From positions 1,860,001 to 1,924,000 of the forward strand of contig NZ_JAAONY010000001.1 in NCBI RefSeq assembly GCF_011602085.1: a DNA stretch of 64,000 bases. Reading direction: 5' to 3'. Positions 52,475 to 60,891 of this stretch are shown here, one piece after another. Made by a program: the position numbers and the translations under genes. The notes beneath the pieces are model-generated. The model saw only the letters and a list, made by a program, of their open reading frames with translations. It was not told the DNA's origin and made no database searches. Source of the stretch: Pseudoteredinibacter isoporae. Lineage in GTDB: Bacteria; Pseudomonadota; Gammaproteobacteria; Pseudomonadales; Cellvibrionaceae. Each line of letters begins with the position of its first letter. The first letter of the stretch is position 1.

Positions 52475-54505
52475 TTAAACCAGTTTTTGTCCTTTCAATA
52501 GTGGCGGAATCGGGCAATCCAGACTGTCGGCAATAGCGCGGAACAATTCTGCTTCGGTGGCGGTGACTTCACCATCGTGATTGATGCTGGCCGCCATGGC
52601 TTTCAGTAAACGCGGCTTGTCCAGCGGACGTAACAGGTTCAATTGTTCCAGAGCTTTGTCCAAAAGCTGCAGGTTAATCTGTGCTTCGGGCAGAAGACCT
52701 ACGGCGGGAATATCCAGCTCTTTGGCGGCGGCGGAGTATGCACGCAAGGCTTCTTGTTCATCATCATGTCCGGCACGGGCCATAACGCTGATCAACAACT
52801 GACAAGCGCCCTGGGTTTGCTTTAATTTGTAACGGCTGAGACTGTCGCGCTGTGGCTCAAGGCCGTGGCAGACAATGCGATACAGTGCCCATTCAAAAAT
52901 ATCCACGTGCTTGTCAGCGCGGATCAGAATGATCATATTGCGTTTGAAAATCTGGTATTGCTGGGGCGATTGTTGCTTCAATGCCGGTAAACACAGATCC
53001 AAAATCGGTAGATGCAAGTGGCGATCAAGGCGGGGCAGTTCCTCGAGAATTTTTTCCAGTGCTTTGAAACTGGCCGGATGGGCTTTTTCTTTGAGCTGTT
53101 GCAGTTGTGCTGCTTGTACACTGGGGTCAGCATCCAGCAACAAACCGTAAACCAACGCACGGGCGGAGAAAGGCTCATGGGCTGCTTCGCGAATGGAATC
53201 GGGTATTTCCGCCAGTGTATTTTGAGCTTCGGCAACATGTTCCTCAGACAGGACACCAATGCAATCCATAGCGCTGGCGCCGGCAATACTGGATTGAGTT
53301 TGTTGTGTCTGTTGATGTGCGGAGCTTTTACCAGCGGGGCCTGCACCTACAGAACTTCCACCTAAAGAGCTTCCACCGCCCTGGCCGATGGCAGCGCCAA
53401 CCGCAACCGCGGCACCCAACATGGCTTTGCGTTTGTCTTCAGTATCGTCGCTGGAATCAAAGTCTTCTTCAACACTACGACCATAATCGAGAGTCGGCAG
53501 ACTGCCATCCCAATTGGGTTCAACGCGACGAATGCGATCTTCCAGAGGCGGGTGAGTGGCCATCATGCCGCCGAAGGCCATTTTTACACCCTGGCCAAAA
53601 AACATATGGCTGAATTCCGGAGCGTGTTCATTTTGAAGCAGTGAGCCCTGACTGTGAGCCGCAATCTTTTTAAGGGCGCCAGAAATGCCGAACGGGTTAC
53701 GGGTGTATTGCACCGCCGAAGAATCGGCAAGGTATTCCCTCTGGCGACTTACCGCGGCTTTGATCAGATTGCCAAAAAAGGTGCCGGAGTAACCGATCAC
53801 CATTAAACCGAGGCCCAGCGCCAGAAAGGGCAGGCCGTTATTTCGTCGATCACTGCCGCCGCTAAAGGCTGCGGTACGCATTAAATAGTAGCCGGCAATA
53901 CCGATCAGCAAGATGCCGTGCAGAATGCCCACCAGGCGAATATTCAAACGCATATCGCCGTGAAGGATATGGCTGAATTCGTGCGCAATAACGCCCTGCA
54001 GTTCTTCCCGGTTGAGCAATTGAATACAGCCGCGAGTGATGCCGATGACGGCATCCTGGCCTTTATAGCCAGCAGCAAAAGCGTTAATGCTGTCGTCGTC
54101 AATGAGGTAGACCGGAGGCACGGCGGTACCGCCAGCAATGGCCATTTCTTCGACCACATTGAGAATTTTGCGCTCGTCGGCATCGCGGGTTTGAATGTTC
54201 AGCAAACGTCCGCCCATGGCTTCGGCGACGACTTTACCGCCGGAACTCAATTGGCTGAGTTTGTATAAACTGCCCAGGCTGACCACGGCCAGAACACCCA
54301 GGCCGACACTTACGATAAACTCAAGGTTTGCCGTATTGAGCATGTGTTGAACAATGCTCTCATCGGTTTGCAATCTGCCGTAGTTCAGCAGAAAGACAAC
54401 CAGGACGATGGTGATGGCGATCAGGCTCAGCACGGCGAGTAACAATAACAGCACCAGTTTTTTGGTGTTGCGGCGGGCTCGATCTTGATGCTCAAAAAAG
54501 TTCAT
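52475..54505 (-). CDS. M48-family zinc metalloprotease with long C-terminal extension
   Basis: A 676-residue HtpX-like membrane protease. Two N-terminal membrane segments (about 15-45 and 65-85) are followed by the zinc site HEFSH (about 175-179), with the Glu ligand further on (AVSRQREYLADSSAVQYT). The 300-residue C-terminal extension is helical and ends in NHDGEVTATEAELFRAIADS, resembling a TerB-like helix bundle. Proteases of this layout are typically paired with LemA, which lies directly upstream (54605-55201). Its substrates are unknown. The ATG at 54505 is preferred over a longer frame to 54574 without a membrane start. Confidence 0.87.
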   Translation of the reverse strand: MNFFEHQDRARRNTKKLVLLLLLAVLSLIAITIVLVVFLLNYGRLQTDESIVQHMLNTANLEFIVSVGLGVLAVVSLGSLYKLSQLSSGGKVVAEAMGGRLLNIQTRDADERKILNVVEEMAIAGGTAVPPVYLIDDDSINAFAAGYKGQDAVIGITRGCIQLLNREELQGVIAHEFSHILHGDMRLNIRLVGILHGILLIGIAGYYLMRTAAFSGGSDRRNNGLPFLALGLGLMVIGYSGTFFGNLIKAAVSRQREYLADSSAVQYTRNPFGISGALKKIAAHSQGSLLQNEHAPEFSHMFFGQGVKMAFGGMMATHPPLEDRIRRVEPNWDGSLPTLDYGRSVEEDFDSSDDTEDKRKAMLGAAVAVGAAIGQGGGSSLGGSSVGAGPAGKSSAHQQTQQTQSSIAGASAMDCIGVLSEEHVAEAQNTLAEIPDSIREAAHEPFSARALVYGLLLDADPSVQAAQLQQLKEKAHPASFKALEKILEELPRLDRHLHLPILDLCLPALKQQSPQQYQIFKRNMIILIRADKHVDIFEWALYRIVCHGLEPQRDSLSRYKLKQTQGACQLLISVMARAGHDDEQEALRAYSAAAKELDIPAVGLLPEAQINLQLLDKALEQLNLLRPLDKPRLLKAMAASINHDGEVTATEAELFRAIADSLDCPIPPLLKGQKLV

Positions 54506-54604
54506 TGTCAGGCTTTTCAGTGTTGATTGTGGTTGGTAATGGCTTGGGCTTAGGAGGTCTGACTTGGCAGACAAAGACGGGCCGCGAATGGCGGCCCGGA
54601 TCGA

Positions 54605-55201
54605 TTAGAAGGAGACTTTTGGAGCGGCCTGAATTTCAGCGCTGTCCTCAAATTCCAACAGACTGGCATCGGGACCGTGACCAAAGGTGGCGGCCAGCAA
54701 CACAGGTGGGAAAGTCTGTTTATAGGTGTTGTAGGCTGTCACGGCATCGTTAAAGGCCTGACGTGCGAAAGCCACTTTGTTTTCGGTGCTGGTTAGCTCT
54801 TCAGAGACCTGCATCATGTTTTCGTTGGCTTTCAGGTCCGGATAGGCTTCCATTACTACGCTCAGTTTGCCCAGAGCGCCACTCAGTGCACCCTCAGCAC
54901 CCGCCAGATTGCCCATTGCTGCCACATCGCCAGGATTGGCAGAAGCGGCCTGCAGGCCTCCCATGGCTTCGTTACGCGCTTTGATAACGGCTTCCAGGGT
55001 TTCACTTTCGTGTTTCATGTAGGCTTTGGCGGTTTCCACCAGATTGGGAATCAGATCGTAGCGGCGCTTCAGTTGAACCTCGATTTGGGAAAAGCCGTTT
55101 TCATAACGGTTTTTCAGGCTCACCAGATTATTGTAAATACCGATGACGTAGAAAATCAGGCCAGCGATAACAACTAAAAAGATAATGGTTGAGATATCCA
55201 T
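54605..55201 (-). CDS. lemA: LemA family protein
   Basis: A 198-residue protein with one N-terminal membrane anchor (IIFLVVIAGLIFYVIGIYN). The LemA core follows: NLVSLKNRYENGFSQIEVQL, RRYDLIPNLVETAKAYMKHE, then FPPVLLA-type end (VLLAATFGH). LemA proteins expose a coiled helical domain outside the inner membrane and are usually encoded next to an M48 protease, as here, 99 bases upstream. The pair is likely an operon. Function in the cell envelope is unsettled. AGGGAC precedes the ATG. Confidence 0.93.
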   Translation of the reverse strand: MDISTIIFLVVIAGLIFYVIGIYNNLVSLKNRYENGFSQIEVQLKRRYDLIPNLVETAKAYMKHESETLEAVIKARNEAMGGLQAASANPGDVAAMGNLAGAEGALSGALGKLSVVMEAYPDLKANENMMQVSEELTSTENKVAFARQAFNDAVTAYNTYKQTFPPVLLAATFGHGPDASLLEFEDSAEIQAAPKVSF

Positions 55202-55666
55202 ATAAGGTCCCTAATTAATGGTCGAAAAGTCATGGGGGCTTTCGGGTTGAGCCGCCCCGGTACCTATTAGACGAGGGTAATAGGCCCTTTTGAAAATTGC
55301 GTGTCAGTCTAGCACCGCTCATTGATGAGATGAAATTGTCTCTTGTTAATATTTGAAATTGCTTAAAAAACACCCGTTATCGGGGCTTTGATGCCTGAGA
55401 TGTCTCCATGGGCAGTAGAGTGAAGGGCTGGGCTTGGTTATAATCCCGGTCTGCTTTACGTTAACGTAAAGCCAGATCTGGTTGAATGATCGCCAGATCG
55501 TCCATAGTACGGACTAGGGGCCCTTATGCGGCCATTCTGTCAACCAGGGTAGCCGGCTGCCAAGAACATCCACAATCAAAAGCCCGCACCTTGGATGCAC
55601 CGCCATTGTCCCATTGGCCGAGATTGCCAAAACCTGGGGCAGTGCTTAACAGAGTTGGAGTCAACA
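55202..55666. other. Intergenic region upstream of the thiolase
   Basis: 465 bases between divergent lemA and the thiolase with no gene I can support. It contains a TATAAT (55439-55444) and, ten bases on, the 18-base palindrome at 55454-55471. The rest shows nothing recognisable. Confidence 0.6.
55454..55471. promoter_or_regulatory. Perfect 18-base palindrome, candidate operator of the thiolase
   Basis: CTTTACGTTAACGTAAAG is its own complement. It lies just downstream of a TATAAT (55439-55444) and 196 bases before the thiolase start, where a bound repressor would block initiation. TTTACGT-type palindromes are, from memory, like the sites of the MerR-family branched-chain-acid regulator LiuR; I cannot verify that here. 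Confidence 0.6.
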
Positions 55667-56845
55667 ATGTCAGATCCAGTAGTAATTGTAGGTATGTCAC
55701 GCACCCCGATGGGTGGCATGCAAGGTTCTTTAAGTGCTATGAGCGCCCCGGATTTGGGGGCAAAGGCCATCGCCGGTGCTTTGGCGGAAGCCAAGGTTGA
55801 TGCGGCCGATGTGAGCGAAGTTTTGATGGGCTGTGTATTGCCCGCGGGTCTGGGGCAGGCGCCTGCTCGCCAGGCTTCATTGGGTGCTGGTGTTCCTAAC
55901 CATGTACCGTGTACCACCGTGAACAAGGTGTGTGGTTCCGGCATGAAAACCCTGATGATGGCACACGATGCCATTGCATTGGGCGATGCCGATATCGTAG
56001 TCGCCGGTGGCATGGAAAGCATGAGTAATGCGCCTTACATTTTGCCTCAGGCGCGTTCAGGCTATCGTTTGGGCGACGGTGAGGTGAAAGACCATATGTT
56101 TCTGGACGGCCTGCGTGATGCGTATCAGGGCAATCTGATGGGCGAGTTTGCCGAAGCGTGTGCGGGCAAATACACCTTCAGCCGTGAAGAACAGGATGCT
56201 TACGCCATTGAATCTCTGCGTCGTGCCAATGCCGCGATTGCCGAAGGTAAGTTCACCCGCGAAATTACCCCGGTAACCGTAAAAACCCGTCGCAGCGAAA
56301 CGGTTGTGGAAATCGATGAGCAGCCAGGCAATGCCAAGCCCGAGAAGATTCCAACTCTGCGTCCGGCCTTTGCCAAAGACGGCACGGTTACTGCCGCTAA
56401 TGCCAGCTCCATTTCCGATGGTGCCGCAGCTCTGGTACTGATGCGTCAGTCTGAAGCTGAAAAGCGCGGCTTAAAGCCACTGGCAGCGATTCGTGCACAC
56501 ACTCAAAATGCCCATGAGCCAGAGTGGTTCACTACGGCTCCGGTTGGTGCCATGAAGAAGCTTCTGGAAAAAGCCGCTTGGTCCAAAGATGATGTTGATC
56601 TGTTTGAAATCAACGAAGCGTTTGCCGTTGTTGCAATGGCGGCCATGAAAGAGCTGGATCTGGATCACGGTAAAGTAAACGTACATGGTGGCGCAACGGC
56701 TCTGGGTCACCCGCTGGGTACATCCGGTGCTCGTATCGTGGTTACCCTGCTGGCCGCTTTGGAAACCTACGGTAAGAGCAAAGGTGTTGCCAGCCTGTGT
56801 ATCGGTGGTGGTGAAGCGACGGCGATTGCCATTGAGCGATTGTAA
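55667..56845 (+). CDS. Acetyl-CoA acetyltransferase (thiolase)
   Basis: A 392-residue type-II thiolase. The nucleophile Cys is in VNKVCGSGMKTL near residue 88, the GNA-type block as AANASSISDGAAAL, NEAFAVVAM near 318 with the His-bearing motif, and the C-terminal Cys in SLCIGGGEATAIAIERL near 380. It joins or splits acetoacetyl-CoA, fitting the final step of branched-chain or terpenoid breakdown, where acetoacetate is produced. The start at 55667 follows GGAG; a frame from 55595 adds 24 unrelated residues. A strong terminator follows. Confidence 0.93.
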   Translation: MSDPVVIVGMSRTPMGGMQGSLSAMSAPDLGAKAIAGALAEAKVDAADVSEVLMGCVLPAGLGQAPARQASLGAGVPNHVPCTTVNKVCGSGMKTLMMAHDAIALGDADIVVAGGMESMSNAPYILPQARSGYRLGDGEVKDHMFLDGLRDAYQGNLMGEFAEACAGKYTFSREEQDAYAIESLRRANAAIAEGKFTREITPVTVKTRRSETVVEIDEQPGNAKPEKIPTLRPAFAKDGTVTAANASSISDGAAALVLMRQSEAEKRGLKPLAAIRAHTQNAHEPEWFTTAPVGAMKKLLEKAAWSKDDVDLFEINEAFAVVAMAAMKELDLDHGKVNVHGGATALGHPLGTSGARIVVTLLAALETYGKSKGVASLCIGGGEATAIAIERL

Positions 56846-56875
56846 GTAAAGGAAAGGCTTTGCTTTTCTTCTTAA

Positions 56876-56903
56876 AAAGGCGGCTACTTTAGCCGCCTTT
56901 TTT
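56876..56903 (+). terminator. Terminator of the thiolase gene
   Basis: AAAGGCGGCTA (56876-56886), CTT, TAGCCGCCTTT (56890-56900) and further T, about 30 bases past the stop. Confidence 0.92.
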
Positions 56904-56941
56904 GTATTCAGGTTGGTGTTCAGGAAAAATAAAGGCGTCAC

Positions 56942-57805
56942 ATGACAGGCAATATGGAACCCAGAGTAGAGCATAAATCACTGCGGTGTGCAGACGGCTA
57001 CCTTTTAAAATACAGCCACTATCACAGTACAGAGTCTAAGGCGGTTGTTATTTTTGCCAGCGCGCTTGGCGTATCCCGGCAATATTATCACCGACTGGCC
57101 GTGTATCTGTGCCAGCAAGGCTATGACTGCTTCAGCTTTGATTATCGAGGGACTGGTGAGCAGGACGCACCTTTGGCAAAAGACGCTGCAATTGAGCATT
57201 GGGGGCAGCGGGATATCGAAGCGATGATTCAGCAGGCTTTGAATCTTAATCTGTCCGTGCATTTTATTGGGCACAGTATCGGCGGACAATTACTGGGTTT
57301 GGCGCCCTCGGCAAGCAAACTCCGTTCGGTGATGTTGGTTGCGGCTTCCGCGCCTTACTGGAAGCGTTGGGAAGGTAGTGAGCGTTTGAAGCTTCTCTTT
57401 CTGAGCTATGTTTTGATCCCGGTGTTGGGCGCTTTGAAAGATCCTTTCCCGATTGCCGCTTTGGGACTGGGAAACATTCGTATGCCCAGTCGTTTTATTA
57501 AACGTTGGGCCGAGTGGATGCGGGAACCGGATTATTTACTGGCCCCGATGTTCAAACTCGATCGTAGTGGTTATGAAAATATTAGTTGCCGTTTGTGGAC
57601 GTTGGGTTTTCGCGATGATGAATTGGCCCCCGAGATAAACATCCGTCATTTGTCGGGGTTTTATTCCAAGGCTAAGGTTTCTTTGGATATGCTGGATCCA
57701 GCACAAGAGGGTTTGTCTCACATCGGGCACAATGGTTTGTTCCACAAGCGTTCAGAAGAGGCGTTGTGGCCGAAGGTTCTTAATTATTTGTCCGAAATTG
57801 ATTAA
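56942..57805 (+). CDS. Alpha/beta hydrolase (serine hydrolase)
   Basis: A 287-residue alpha/beta hydrolase. The GHSIGG nucleophile elbow has Ser near residue 112, FDYRGTGEQD (a lipase-like strand-turn) is near 66, and the late His is in HIGHNGLF near 263. It lacks a signal peptide, so it is cytoplasmic. It resembles alpha/beta hydrolases found beside fatty-acid genes, but the substrate is not readable. It follows the thiolase terminator, so it has its own promoter or is driven by read-through. It converges on the VOC gene. Confidence 0.82.
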   Translation: MTGNMEPRVEHKSLRCADGYLLKYSHYHSTESKAVVIFASALGVSRQYYHRLAVYLCQQGYDCFSFDYRGTGEQDAPLAKDAAIEHWGQRDIEAMIQQALNLNLSVHFIGHSIGGQLLGLAPSASKLRSVMLVAASAPYWKRWEGSERLKLLFLSYVLIPVLGALKDPFPIAALGLGNIRMPSRFIKRWAEWMREPDYLLAPMFKLDRSGYENISCRLWTLGFRDDELAPEINIRHLSGFYSKAKVSLDMLDPAQEGLSHIGHNGLFHKRSEEALWPKVLNYLSEID

Positions 57806-57824
57806 TCCTTTTGTTCAGGTGGAA

Positions 57825-58190
57825 TCAGGCTTGCCATTTTAATTCGTAAATATTGCCGTCGGGCCCTCTGAAATGTGCCCATCGGCTTCGTTCGTTACTG
57901 CCACCAATCCCACCGATAAATTCAATGCCATTACTCTCAAGCTCTTTTTTGGCCGCCTCAATATCATCGACTTGAAAGCCGGCGACAGGTGCGGAGCTAA
58001 AATGAGGGTATTCATTGCGTTCAGCATCAAACAGTTCGAAGGCATCGCCATTGTCGGCCTGAAACATCACAAAACCATCGGATTCGCTGACAAGTTCGAG
58101 GCCCAGATGCTCACCGTAAAACCGTTTCATCTCTTCAAATTTATCGGTTTTTACGCCCAGCCAGGACAAGCCGGTACACTTTGCTGGCAT
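57825..58190 (-). CDS. VOC-superfamily (glyoxalase/bleomycin-resistance-like) protein
   Basis: A 121-residue single-module VOC protein. Two beta-alpha-beta-beta-beta halves are visible: LSWLGVKTDKFEEMKRFYGE to FVMFQADNGDAFELF, then VAGFQVDDIEAAKKELESNG to WAHFRGPDGNIYELKW. The metal residues usual in glyoxalase I are partly present (Glu in the last strand, YELKW). The reaction is unknown; family members include lyases, dioxygenases and binding proteins. It probably acts as a dimer. It lies alone between convergent genes. Confidence 0.85.
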   Translation of the reverse strand: MPAKCTGLSWLGVKTDKFEEMKRFYGEHLGLELVSESDGFVMFQADNGDAFELFDAERNEYPHFSSAPVAGFQVDDIEAAKKELESNGIEFIGGIGGSNERSRWAHFRGPDGNIYELKWQA

Positions 58191-58436
58191 ATGTTATCTC
58201 CCGTGTTCACTCCCGGTTAAGAGGAATCATTGTGTTCAAGTAAAACACAGAGCGGTGATTTTATCGACGGGATTGCGATTTCCCATTCAATGAGGAAATG
58301 CTTGCGCGAATTCGCAAGACAAACAGTACAAGGTAGAAAGCGCTGTCGATTACGGCGAAGTGTTTACCATCAGAGGGAAGCTGGCAAGAAAATAACAACA
58401 AGCGATTCGGGGCGGTGCGCCCGACAAATCGCCTGC

Positions 58437-59828
58437 TTATGAGCGTCTGGAAATCGCATCCAGTGCCGCAACGCGATACGCTTCGGCAAGCGTTGGGAAG
58501 TTAAAGATACTATCGACCAGGGCATCAACCTTCATTTCATTCATAATGGCCATCATGCCGATATGAACCAGTTCGGTGGCGCCTTCCCCGACAATCATTG
58601 TTCCGACGATTTTTTCACCTTTATCATCGCAAATAAGTTTCAGCATACCCTGGGTATTGCCTGAAATCTGCCCACGGGCGATTTCATCAAAATTGGCTCG
58701 ACCGACGACGGAACCTCCAAACTTTTTAATCGCTTGATCTTCATTCAAGCCTACCGCAGATAATTCCGGAATGGCGTAGATGCCGGACGGAATCATGTCG
58801 TGCATGCTGCTGACTTCGACATCCATGGCTCGACTGGCCGCACGCCGACCCTGTTCCATAGATGATGAAGCCAATGATGGTGGGCCAATAATGTCACCCG
58901 CGGCAAAAATATTAGGTACGGATGTACGCATATCTTCATCGACAGTAATCAAGCCACGATCATTTAAACTCAGGCCGGCGTTTTCAATGTTCAGATTTTT
59001 CACATTGGCAATACGACCGGCTGCGCAAAGTAACTTTTGGCTGCGCACAATGGTGCCGTCGTTACATTCGGTGGTGACTTCAGATATGCCGTCCCAACTG
59101 ACGTGTTCCACTTCCCGTTCACCCAGCCAAGTGCCGCCCATGCCTTCAAACACTTCCACAAAGGTGTCACACAAATCCTGATCGAGAAAACCCAGAGGTT
59201 TGGGGTATTTGTCAATCATAGTGACCTGCACGCCCAGCGCCTGGAAAATTGACGCGTACTCGCTGGCGATTACACCACCGCCCAATACGGTCAGGCTTTT
59301 GGGTAAATACAGCAATGATAAAATTGAGTCACTGTCGAGCACGTTCTCGTGATCGATCGGCATATTCGGAGGATTGCGAGGGTAGGAACCCGTTGCCAGA
59401 ATAACGGTTTCGCAGCGAACCGTCAGGGGCTCGGCCTGAACTCGGTCGATGCGTATGGTTTCATTGTCAACAAAACTGGCGCGACCTTGGATGCGCTCAA
59501 TTCCATTGCGATCAATTTGTCGGGACATGTACATGTCGTGTGCCACTAACACATCGTTTAATCGTGTGATCAGGGCCGACATTTCCAGATCTTCCGTCAG
59601 CTTGAAATCAGCCAGTGAGGCATTTTGCCTCATGTGGCTGATGCGCAAAGCGTTTTCACGCAGAGTTTTCGACGGAATGGTGCCGCGGTGCACACAGGCA
59701 CCGCCGAATAAATTATCGCGTTCCACCAGGGCGACACGCTTGCCCGCCTTGGCACCCTGAACAGCTGCTTTTTGTCCGGCTGGACCACTACCGACGACCA
59801 GCATGTCATAGTCGTAGGCCATACTCAT
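58437..59828 (-). CDS. sthA: Soluble pyridine nucleotide transhydrogenase
   Basis: A 463-residue flavoprotein of the disulfide-reductase family. It has an FAD motif at GSGPAGQKAA (13-22), the redox region FGGACVHRGTIPSK (C45) with Thr in place of the second active-site Cys (T50, as in SthA rather than lipoamide dehydrogenase), NAD-binding GGGVIASEYAS near 180, and a C-terminal dimer domain. It balances NADPH and NADH in the cytoplasm. The sthA start overlaps the HDOD gene stop by four bases (59825-59828), so the two are translationally coupled. That pairing is unusual for sthA. Confidence 0.94.
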   Translation of the reverse strand: MSMAYDYDMLVVGSGPAGQKAAVQGAKAGKRVALVERDNLFGGACVHRGTIPSKTLRENALRISHMRQNASLADFKLTEDLEMSALITRLNDVLVAHDMYMSRQIDRNGIERIQGRASFVDNETIRIDRVQAEPLTVRCETVILATGSYPRNPPNMPIDHENVLDSDSILSLLYLPKSLTVLGGGVIASEYASIFQALGVQVTMIDKYPKPLGFLDQDLCDTFVEVFEGMGGTWLGEREVEHVSWDGISEVTTECNDGTIVRSQKLLCAAGRIANVKNLNIENAGLSLNDRGLITVDEDMRTSVPNIFAAGDIIGPPSLASSSMEQGRRAASRAMDVEVSSMHDMIPSGIYAIPELSAVGLNEDQAIKKFGGSVVGRANFDEIARGQISGNTQGMLKLICDDKGEKIVGTMIVGEGATELVHIGMMAIMNEMKVDALVDSIFNFPTLAEAYRVAALDAISRRS

Positions 59829-60706
59829 AGAGACATCTCCTCCACACTGGCTTTCACAGCATCTGTTTTTTCCAGCAAGTCTTCAATTTCATCGGCGTAT
59901 AAATTGAGATCGCCCAGTACTTCGAGTTCGACAAGTTGTCCTTTTGTCATGTCTTCCGGGCGTAACATATGAGTTGCAAAAGCGGCGGCGGCTCGAGCGT
60001 TGGCGATTTGCCCGGTCGCATTTGGTGCCGCATGATAATCGTGATAATAATTCACCACTTCTTTAATCAGATCCGGCATGCCCCAGGTTGTGAGAACCTG
60101 CATGGCAATTTTCTGATGGTAGAGATCTTCTACTTTGAAAACTTCGGCTTCCTGAATTTCCAAACCTTTTTTCTGGCTGAGATCCAAAATGGTTTGTACG
60201 GCAACCGGACGGCCAATGGAATGCAGTAAACCGCATAAAAAACTGCTTTCCACATTGCGCCGACACGTGCGTGAAATTTCTTTGGCCCATAGGGCTGAAG
60301 CCAAAGCGTGTTTCCATATGTAGGCAATATGTTGTTCATACCCTGGGGTATGAAACATTTTTGTACCAATCGATGCAGCGACGGCAATTTCACTGATCAA
60401 GCCCATACCCAAACGGGCAATAGCCTGCTGCAGAGAAACCAGTGACGCGCTGGGAGTGTACGCTGCGGAGTTGGCGATACGCATGACATGGGCGGCAAGA
60501 GATTGGTCGCCGGTAATCAGCTGGGCCATCTGATTGGCATCGGATTCAGGATCTTGGGCGAGGGTAACTGCCTTGTTGGCCACTTCGGGCAACATGGGCA
60601 CCTCGATATTTTCCTCTTTAATCAGAGTTTCGAGCAGTGGCGTCAAAATCTGAGTTTTTACATCCATTTCGGTAACCTGTGACGTAGTGTTGGCATTGCT
60701 GGGCAT
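59825..60706 (-). CDS. HDOD-domain protein
   Basis: A 293-residue HDOD protein with the domain over about 35-240. It has PMLPEVANKAVTLAQDPES, then LITGDQSLAAHVMRIANSAA, SLQQAIARLGMGLISEIAVA, and HALASALWAKEI with the SFLCGLLHSIGRP block. The metal-binding HD pair of active phosphohydrolases is not intact, so, like other HDOD proteins, it probably binds partners or signals rather than cleaves. It overlaps sthA by four bases and is first in that operon. A hairpin at 60748-60770 separates it from selO. Role unknown; signalling is inferred. Confidence 0.9.
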   Translation of the reverse strand: MPSNANTTSQVTEMDVKTQILTPLLETLIKEENIEVPMLPEVANKAVTLAQDPESDANQMAQLITGDQSLAAHVMRIANSAAYTPSASLVSLQQAIARLGMGLISEIAVAASIGTKMFHTPGYEQHIAYIWKHALASALWAKEISRTCRRNVESSFLCGLLHSIGRPVAVQTILDLSQKKGLEIQEAEVFKVEDLYHQKIAMQVLTTWGMPDLIKEVVNYYHDYHAAPNATGQIANARAAAAFATHMLRPEDMTKGQLVELEVLGDLNLYADEIEDLLEKTDAVKASVEEMSL

Positions 60707-60747
60707 AAACGGTAGCTCGTGTTTAAGTGTAGTCCAGTCTTCAGAAA

Positions 60748-60770
60748 AGACAGGTGCAAAAAACCTGTCT
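60748..60770 (-). terminator. Terminator after selO
   Basis: AGACAGGT (60748-60755) and ACCTGTCT (60763-60770) form an eight-base perfect stem with a seven-base loop and T-run on the minus strand. It lies 120 bases past the selO stop. Confidence 0.75.
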
Positions 60771-60891
60771 GATCAAAGGAATTGCAGCGTATAGGTGCTC
60801 TATCGGCCAATTTGTCCGCAGCTTAAGGGGAAATGGAGAATAATTTTGCTCTACAGGCGGGGCCTGCAGAGGTGCGGGTTGCTAAGTGGTA

